Positions 47,742 to 52,479 of a DNA stretch of 52,479 nucleotides are shown here, piece by piece. The stretch lies in the IMG/VR virus record IMGVR_UViG_3300027850_000083, positions 1 through 52,479 of that record. The stretch is one strand, 5' to 3'. Source of the stretch: a virus. A model generated the notes under the pieces. That model was given only the letters and a program-made list of their open reading frames with translations, was not told where the DNA came from and made no database searches. Within the stretch, counting starts at the first letter, position 1; each line of letters starts with the position of its first letter. Made by a program: the position numbers and the translations under genes.

Positions 47742-48142
47742 GCAGCGCCGTCTACCCGAAGGCCCTCGCCGCAGCGTTGCAGGGCAACCTCAACCTGACG
47801 GGCACGGTGAAGATCCGCGCTCTCGACAACACCCAGCTCTACGACGCGACAGATGAGTTCCTCGCCGACCTCGACTCGGGTGCGTTCCTCGGCTCGACGG
47901 GCACCCTCGCATCGAAGACGTACACGGGCGGGGTGTTCACCGCCGCAACGGTCGCTATCGCAGGCGTGAGCAGTCCAGATGTTGTGACGGCCTACGTCAT
48001 CTACATCGACACCGGCAGCGCAGCCACGTCGCGCTTGGTTGTGTATCTCGATACCGCTGCTGACACGACACTCATCAGCGTTACGGGCAACGGGGCCGAC
48101 ATCTCGGTGAGCTGGCCGCTCGGCGCAATCGCGAGCATCTGA
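47738..48142 (+). CDS. Minor tail protein (134 aa)
   Basis: A small beta protein: helix at the N-terminus (ALAAALQGNLNLTGTVK), then alternating strands ending VSWPLGAIASI. Such proteins of about 130 residues in the same place in other actinophages are tail-tip components of unknown detail. GTG start at 47738 overlaps the previous stop (GTGA). Confidence 0.6.
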   Translation: MSSAVYPKALAAALQGNLNLTGTVKIRALDNTQLYDATDEFLADLDSGAFLGSTGTLASKTYTGGVFTAATVAIAGVSSPDVVTAYVIYIDTGSAATSRLVVYLDTAADTTLISVTGNGADISVSWPLGAIASI

Positions 48143-48145
48143 GTC

Positions 48146-50665
48146 GTGAGCTACGACTCCGAAGTCGCGGCTGACACCCCGCGCGTCTGGTGGAAGCTCG
48201 ACGAAACGACGGGCACGGCCGTCGCCGACTCGTCGGGCAACGTGAAGCCGGGCACGAACAACGGCACACCGTCGTGGGGCCAGCCGCCTCTTGTCACCGG
48301 TGGACTCACGGCCGTCAAGCCCGGCACCTCCGATGTCGCGGTCATCTCGAACGACAACGGCGCCTACTACGCGACGGCCACCTTCGCGGTCGAAGCATGG
48401 TTCGAGATCGAACCTGGGACGAACTTCTTTGGAGGGCGGTTCGGCATCGCGGCCGTCCAGGCCAACGCAGGGGGGCTCAACCGGTGGGCGCTTGTTGCCC
48501 GCCCGGCGGCAACCGAGATCGACGTGGTGCTCGATACGACCCTCGACGTACTCACGTTCACGCAGACGTTCGTCGAGGGCGAGACGTACCACGTCGTTGC
48601 TGAGTACGACGGCACCGACGTCAAGGTCTACGTCAACGGCACGTCGCTCGGAGCGCACGCTTTCACCTACGGAGCGGCCGTGAACCCACGGTTCCGTGTC
48701 GCCGAGTACGTCGCGGGTAGCTGGTCGAACGACCCCGGCGTGATCTTCCAGCACTTCGCCCTCTACAACGCTGTGCTCGGCGCGACGCGCGTCACGGCGC
48801 ACTACGACGCTGGGTTGATCGGTCCCAGCTCCCCGGTGCAGCCGGTACTCCGACAGGCGATCCCCTACGGTCCGCGTTCGACATTCGATGGTGAAGTCGT
48901 CTCGGACATCGTGGCAAAGCTGACAACGATCAGCACTGCAATGAGTGGAGCGCCGATCGTTGCAACGCTCAACGACACTCTCTCCCGACAGTGGGTCGAT
49001 CCGCTCAATGAGACGGGCAGTGGACAGTTCACGATCCAGAACGACGACCCCGATCTCGCTCTGATCATCGGTGACGGCAACGATCTCGTCCGATTCTATT
49101 ACAAGGGCTACGCAGCGTTCACGATGATCTGCGAAGCCTACGAGGCGACGATCATCGCCCAAGGTGAAGAAGCTGACGAAGCGACGGTGTGGTCGGGGCG
49201 CGGACATCTCGCGTTACTCGAACGGGCGCTCGTCTACCCAGCGCGCGGGGTCACCAACGAAGACACCTGGTACCTCGCCGACTTCGACGACACGTTCTGG
49301 CCCGTCGCGACCGTCGTCCTAGCGAACGCTGGCGGCACAGTTCCTAGCTTTCCCTCCGCGACTGCTGACTGGATCTGGGGAATACCGGGCGACACGACGT
49401 ATGCTCCGCCGGGCGAGTGTTGGTTTCGAGTGTCGTTCAACCTCGCGGCGCCCGAAGCGATCGACTTCTACTTCTCGACCGACGACTTCGGCACGGCGTA
49501 CCTCGATGGCGTGGAACTGATTGATCTTCCGCAGCCTCCGACCGGGTTCGCATTCTTCACCGGGATCAACAACGTCTCGCTCGCAGCAGGCGACCATGTG
49601 CTCGCCGTGAAGGTCGTCAACCGGTTCGACGGGCGCCCACCTCCCGGCAATCCCGGTGGACTCATCGCTGCTGTGCGCAACTCTGCGAACGCGTTCATCG
49701 TGGAGTCCGACGCGACGTGGAAGGTTCGTGCCTATCCGGCGCACGTCGCGGTGTACCCGATCGAGGAGGACCGCACGTTCACGTGGTCGTCGCTCGGGTT
49801 CGATGACTCCGGGTGGGGGCCAGCCGTTGAGATCACCACGGTCGGTGTGGCGAAGATCTCGTGGCCGATTCCGTGGTCAACAGAGTTCCCTGATGACACC
49901 GCCCGAGTGCTGTGGGGGAACGGTTCGTCGATCATTGACGCTCCGCAAGGCAACTGCTACTTCCGCAAGACGTTCACGGTTGCATCACCGGGGAAGTACC
50001 TGATCTACGCCTGCGCTGACAACGGAGCGAGCATCTACATCGATGGCGGTTTGTTGCTGAACATCGCTGGCGGTGGCACATACAACGACCTCGGTGCGTT
50101 CACGAAGGTCCACACTGAGAGCGTGTTGCTCGATGCTGGAGAGCACCTGATCGCAGTGTCTGGGTTCAACTACTTTGACGTCGGCGGTCCTGGGCTCAAC
50201 CCCGGAGGTATTGCAATCGCTGTGTATTCGACCGACATCGACGGTTCGACAGCGCTCGCTCTCATGCTGCACACCGACGCTTCATGGCTCATGGTCGACT
50301 ACCCGGTGATTCCACCGGGCATGACGCCCGGCCAGGTCATGCGCATCGTGATCGAAGAGTTCCAAGCGCGCGGTGTGCTACCTGGTCTCGTGCTCCACTG
50401 CACTGACGGGGCGGACTCTGCGGGCAACCCGTGGACCGTCGTCGCCGACATAGCGACGAAGGTCGGCACCGACGTGCTGACATTCTTCCGAGAGATGAGC
50501 GGGACCTACGTCGACTTCTGGATGGCGCCGGGCGGACTCGACCTCTACGCGTGGATCAAAGACAAGCGGGGCCGCGCGTCGGGTGTCGTACTCACCGGTG
50601 CGACCAACCCGACCGACCCTGATTCGGGGAACCTGACTGCGTTGATCTTCAAGGGGTCGACGTGA
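48146..50665 (+). CDS. Tail hub/baseplate protein with LamG-like and duplicated lectin-like domains
   Basis: An 839-residue protein. Residues 5-220 resemble a LamG/concanavalin-like lectin (WWKLDETTGTAVADSSG, TFAVEAWFEIE, VKVYVNGTSLGAH, FQHFALYNAVL). Residues about 235-340 match the first part of a Gp37-like tail hub (NETGSGQFTIQNDDPDLALI, LVRFYYKG). Two related beta-sandwich insertions follow (about 371-528 and 529-715, each with GECWFR/GNCYFRK, FYFSTDDFGTAYLDG/YLIYACADNGASIYIDG). The hub resumes to the end. It would bind host-surface sugars. GTG start three bases after the previous stop. Confidence 0.75.
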   Translation: MSYDSEVAADTPRVWWKLDETTGTAVADSSGNVKPGTNNGTPSWGQPPLVTGGLTAVKPGTSDVAVISNDNGAYYATATFAVEAWFEIEPGTNFFGGRFGIAAVQANAGGLNRWALVARPAATEIDVVLDTTLDVLTFTQTFVEGETYHVVAEYDGTDVKVYVNGTSLGAHAFTYGAAVNPRFRVAEYVAGSWSNDPGVIFQHFALYNAVLGATRVTAHYDAGLIGPSSPVQPVLRQAIPYGPRSTFDGEVVSDIVAKLTTISTAMSGAPIVATLNDTLSRQWVDPLNETGSGQFTIQNDDPDLALIIGDGNDLVRFYYKGYAAFTMICEAYEATIIAQGEEADEATVWSGRGHLALLERALVYPARGVTNEDTWYLADFDDTFWPVATVVLANAGGTVPSFPSATADWIWGIPGDTTYAPPGECWFRVSFNLAAPEAIDFYFSTDDFGTAYLDGVELIDLPQPPTGFAFFTGINNVSLAAGDHVLAVKVVNRFDGRPPPGNPGGLIAAVRNSANAFIVESDATWKVRAYPAHVAVYPIEEDRTFTWSSLGFDDSGWGPAVEITTVGVAKISWPIPWSTEFPDDTARVLWGNGSSIIDAPQGNCYFRKTFTVASPGKYLIYACADNGASIYIDGGLLLNIAGGGTYNDLGAFTKVHTESVLLDAGEHLIAVSGFNYFDVGGPGLNPGGIAIAVYSTDIDGSTALALMLHTDASWLMVDYPVIPPGMTPGQVMRIVIEEFQARGVLPGLVLHCTDGADSAGNPWTVVADIATKVGTDVLTFFREMSGTYVDFWMAPGGLDLYAWIKDKRGRASGVVLTGATNPTDPDSGNLTALIFKGST

Positions 50666-51186
50666 TTGTCAACGTGATGTTGGTGCGATGGGTCGGCGGC
50701 TGGTCCGAAGTGTCGCGCGGTCCTTCGATCACCGACTTCGGGCGCGTCGAGGGGTTGCTCGGGCTCGGCGCTGTCGGCTCCCAGCCCGAGATGTACCGCG
50801 TCGCTGCCGGTCAGCTCGACGTGTACCAGAACCCACGCGAGGAAATCGACACGGGCCTCGAACCCGTCGACGACACCGACTCGCCGTACCTAGCGTTCCT
50901 CGTCGGCGACACCGTCACGTTGCCGGGTCGCGAGTTCGGCACGTTGACGGAACGGTGTGTGGAAATTGCGGTGAACGAGGACAACTCAACTGGGCGAGCG
51001 ACACTCAACCCAACGTTCAAAGACGTAGTGCTGAACGCTCAGGAACGGTTCTCGCAGTCGATCAAGAAGATGACGAACGGCACGCTCGGCGGAACAAGCA
51101 AGGTCGCGACACCCATCGACCAGATTGGTGGTGGTGATCGCGTCGTGTGCTGTCCACCGCCCGTTGCTCCACCACCATGCAGTTGA
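50662..51186 (+). CDS. Minor tail protein (174 aa)
   Basis: The product starts with a strand-rich domain (IVNVMLVRWVGGWSEVSRG), then LVGDTVTLPGREFGTLTERCVEIAVN, and ends in a helix and a Cys/Pro tail (VVCCPPPVAPPPCS). The gene is the last of the tail-tip row and probably encodes a tail-tip component that works with the hub. The GTG overlaps the hub stop (GTGA). Confidence 0.6.
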   Translation: MIVNVMLVRWVGGWSEVSRGPSITDFGRVEGLLGLGAVGSQPEMYRVAAGQLDVYQNPREEIDTGLEPVDDTDSPYLAFLVGDTVTLPGREFGTLTERCVEIAVNEDNSTGRATLNPTFKDVVLNAQERFSQSIKKMTNGTLGGTSKVATPIDQIGGGDRVVCCPPPVAPPPCS

Positions 51187-51746
51187 CCATTCATCGGTAC
51201 TGGTGCGGACCTGACCGAGCCCCCCTCCCGTGGCTTGCTCAGTATCTCCGTCACGTGCATGGTCTCGGCGAAGTTGAGGTCGTGGATTGGACCGACCACA
51301 AATTGCCAGGTGAGTTGCTGCGGTTGTGTGACACTGCTGATCGGCTCGTTGTGTCCAGTGATCGCTGGCGCCACCGAGCGAACATCGTGCGGTGGTGGCT
51401 GCTTCGCGAGCACGGTGGTATCTGGCTCGACCATGATGTTGTGCCGTTGAGTCGTGTAGATCAGCTCGCTGAACGATGGACAGCGGCAGCGCGCAACTAT
51501 CGCGTGACTTGCGCTCTCGGATTTCCGAAGGGCGATCCGCTTCCGATCAGGATGCTTGCTCGTCTCGATGTGTTCCTCGAAGCGATGAATCCACCGATGC
51601 ACTCAGCGACTGTTGTAGGAAGCCGCGCTCTCGACGATCTCGTAGATCCCGGCGTCGAAGCGATCAATCTGCTCGTTGATGGTCACGGCGACCTTGTCAA
51701 TGCCCGTTCACCACTGCTTCATCTGTGGGCGCACCACGGGCTCTAG
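51177..51746 (+). CDS. Glycosyltransferase with DxD motif (GT32-like)
   Basis: A 189-residue enzyme. DRWRHRANIVRWWLLREHGG (62-81) followed by IWLDHDVVP (82-90) is the signature of the GT32/capsular-polysaccharide-type sugar transferases, with DHD as metal site. The C-terminus (GVEAINLLVDG, HHGL) is short. It overlaps the tail gene by ten bases. A role in modifying tail or host-surface components is inferred from position. Confidence 0.75.
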   Translation: MQLTIHRYWCGPDRAPLPWLAQYLRHVHGLGEVEVVDWTDHKLPGELLRLCDTADRLVVSSDRWRHRANIVRWWLLREHGGIWLDHDVVPLSRVDQLAERWTAAARNYRVTCALGFPKGDPLPIRMLARLDVFLEAMNPPMHSATVVGSRALDDLVDPGVEAINLLVDGHGDLVNARSPLLHLWAHHGL

Positions 51747-51798
51747 AAACAGCCCGACGAGACGCAGTTCGCAGTGAACTGTGAGGGAGAATCGAAAG

Positions 51799-51825
51799 AT
51801 GCTCGTCGCGATTGGTGGCTGGTGA
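51799..51825 (+). CDS. Eight-codon leader peptide MLVAIGGW
   Basis: An ATG at 51799 with GGGAG ten bases upstream opens an eight-residue frame whose TGA is directly followed by the ATG of the next gene at 51826. It probably delivers ribosomes to that start, which has no good site of its own. In the 51747-51798 gap a short hairpin (CGGGCT/AGCCCG, 51737-51756) overlaps the end of the glycosyltransferase gene. Confidence 0.4.
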   Translation: MLVAIGGW

Positions 51826-52152
51826 ATGCTCGCCGCCTCAGACATCCCCCCGTTCATCTACGGGGGCGCGGGCCTCGCTGCGCTCATCGCGATCGGTGGG
51901 CTCATGCTCCGGCTGTTCTCCTACCAGGGCACGACGTTGCGGGAACTCATCAAGGATTCCACGCACCGCATCAGCGAACTGGAGAAGTCGAACGACTCGC
52001 TGACGAAGCAGCAACGGTGGTGCGACTGGCGGTTCACGGAACTGGCGATCGCGTTCCGCGAGGACGGCAAGCACATCCCCGCCGAGTTCTTGCAGAACGA
52101 ACCGCCGCCGATGCCGTGGCCGACGATCGGAGACATCCGTGACCGCACTTGA
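51826..52152 (+). CDS. Small membrane protein, holin candidate
   Basis: A 108-residue protein with one transmembrane segment (about 9-30, IYGGAGLAALIAIGGLMLRLF), then a helical region (LRELIKDSTHRISELEKSNDSLTKQQ) likely to be a coiled coil and a short aromatic segment. Such single-TM proteins after tail genes are often holins or holin-like in actinophages. It is followed by a second small membrane protein overlapping it. Function is not proven. Confidence 0.6.
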   Translation: MLAASDIPPFIYGGAGLAALIAIGGLMLRLFSYQGTTLRELIKDSTHRISELEKSNDSLTKQQRWCDWRFTELAIAFREDGKHIPAEFLQNEPPPMPWPTIGDIRDRT

Positions 52153-52479
52153 CGGGCTGCCGTCCGACGGGCAGGCAGGCGCTGACGAGCTACTCATCCG
52201 CGAGTTGCAGGGCGAACTCGACCGTGCTCGGGCTGCCCGTGACCGCTGGCAGGAAGCCTCACTCGACCTGTTGCAGAAGTTCCGTCTCGGCATCGGGCTC
52301 GGGGTGGCACTCGTCATCTTGACGTTCGGTGCGCTCGTCGGTGCCTACTTCAATGGGCAGACCGTCTCGGACCTCACCACCGTCGAGCGGTACCAGCAGC
52401 GGATCGGAGATGCGAACGCCTGCCGTCAGGCCGTCGCCCAGGCACACCAGTCGGCGCTCGGCACGTTCGCTGTCACCGA
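52139..52479 (+). CDS. Membrane protein, partial at window end
   Basis: The GTG at 52139 overlaps the previous gene by 14 bases. The visible 113 residues start with an acidic helix (ELLIRELQGELDRARAARDRW), continue with a transmembrane helix (about 57-76, LGIGLGVALVILTFGALVGAYF) and a second helix. The frame is open to the last base, so the C-terminus is missing. With the previous gene it resembles a pair of holin-like proteins. Confidence 0.65.
   Translation, partial: MTALDGLPSDGQAGADELLIRELQGELDRARAARDRWQEASLDLLQKFRLGIGLGVALVILTFGALVGAYFNGQTVSDLTTVERYQQRIGDANACRQAVAQAHQSALGTFAVT

Noticed and set aside
47651-49207. 518-codon minus-strand frame opposite tail genes
   Set aside because: Arg/Asp-rich shadow product without recognisable motif; plus-strand tail genes explain the DNA.
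1-52479. Integrase, attachment site, insertion sequence, rRNA or tRNA genes
   Set aside because: I looked for their hallmark proteins and structures and found none in this window.

Overview
The window is a contiguous piece of a tailed-phage genome (siphovirus-like, GC-rich, almost all genes on the plus strand and joined by GTGA/ATGA overlaps). An actinobacterial host is suggested by a WhiB-type Fe-S regulator, an Rpf-like transglycosylase, abundant GTG/TTG starts, TANNNT -10 boxes placed 6-9 nt before start codons (leaderless transcription), and head and tail proteins of the kind found in actinobacteriophages. No integrase, tRNA, CRISPR array or rRNA was seen.

Layout. 1-6000: small early-type genes, a DNA methylase, a long structured non-coding stretch behind a perfect TGATATAAT promoter (about 1051-1520), a sigma-70-like factor, a peptidase endolysin, one leftward gene (3994-4923) with a divergent promoter, and a small zincin. 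6000-13400: a glycan cassette of several glycosyltransferases, a UDP-glucose-dehydrogenase-type enzyme, a GT11 fucosyltransferase-like protein, an FkbM methyltransferase and a GDP-mannose 3,5-epimerase-like enzyme. 13675-15210: terminase. 15226-19710: an inserted block with an Rpf-like lysin, a B12-dependent ribonucleotide reductase, WhiB and a DUF1360 membrane protein. 19714-28907: portal-MuF fusion followed by three large modular genes. 29008-38556: capsid protease, four collagen-like or glycine-rich fibre genes, a GT4 glycosyltransferase and the major capsid protein, closed by a strong terminator. 38681-51186: connectors, tail tube, tail terminator, frameshifted tail chaperones, a 1470-residue tape measure and tail-tip genes. 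51177-52479: another glycosyltransferase and two small membrane proteins (holin candidates), the last cut by the window end.

The most striking system is 22226-28907. Three genes right after the portal encode eight predicted domains (ADP-ribosyltransferase-like folds, HExxH metallopeptidase, GNAT-like acetyltransferase, phage domains of unknown function), each preceded by the same 15-16-residue linker around GDYPGHPFRGNQWT. The linkers are conserved at DNA level, including silent positions. I infer a shuffling cassette of virion-loaded effectors injected with the genome, with the linker as loading tag, protease site or recombination point.

Other systems to check: the roughly 450-nt RNA candidate; two promoter classes (TGATATAAT, and GTANNNTC or other TANNNT boxes with leaderless starts) next to a phage sigma factor; and Gly-X-Thr collagen fibres encoded between capsid protease and capsid protein in a phage rich in glycosyltransferases, which suggests glycosylated head fibres. 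All functional statements come from motif reading without database searches.
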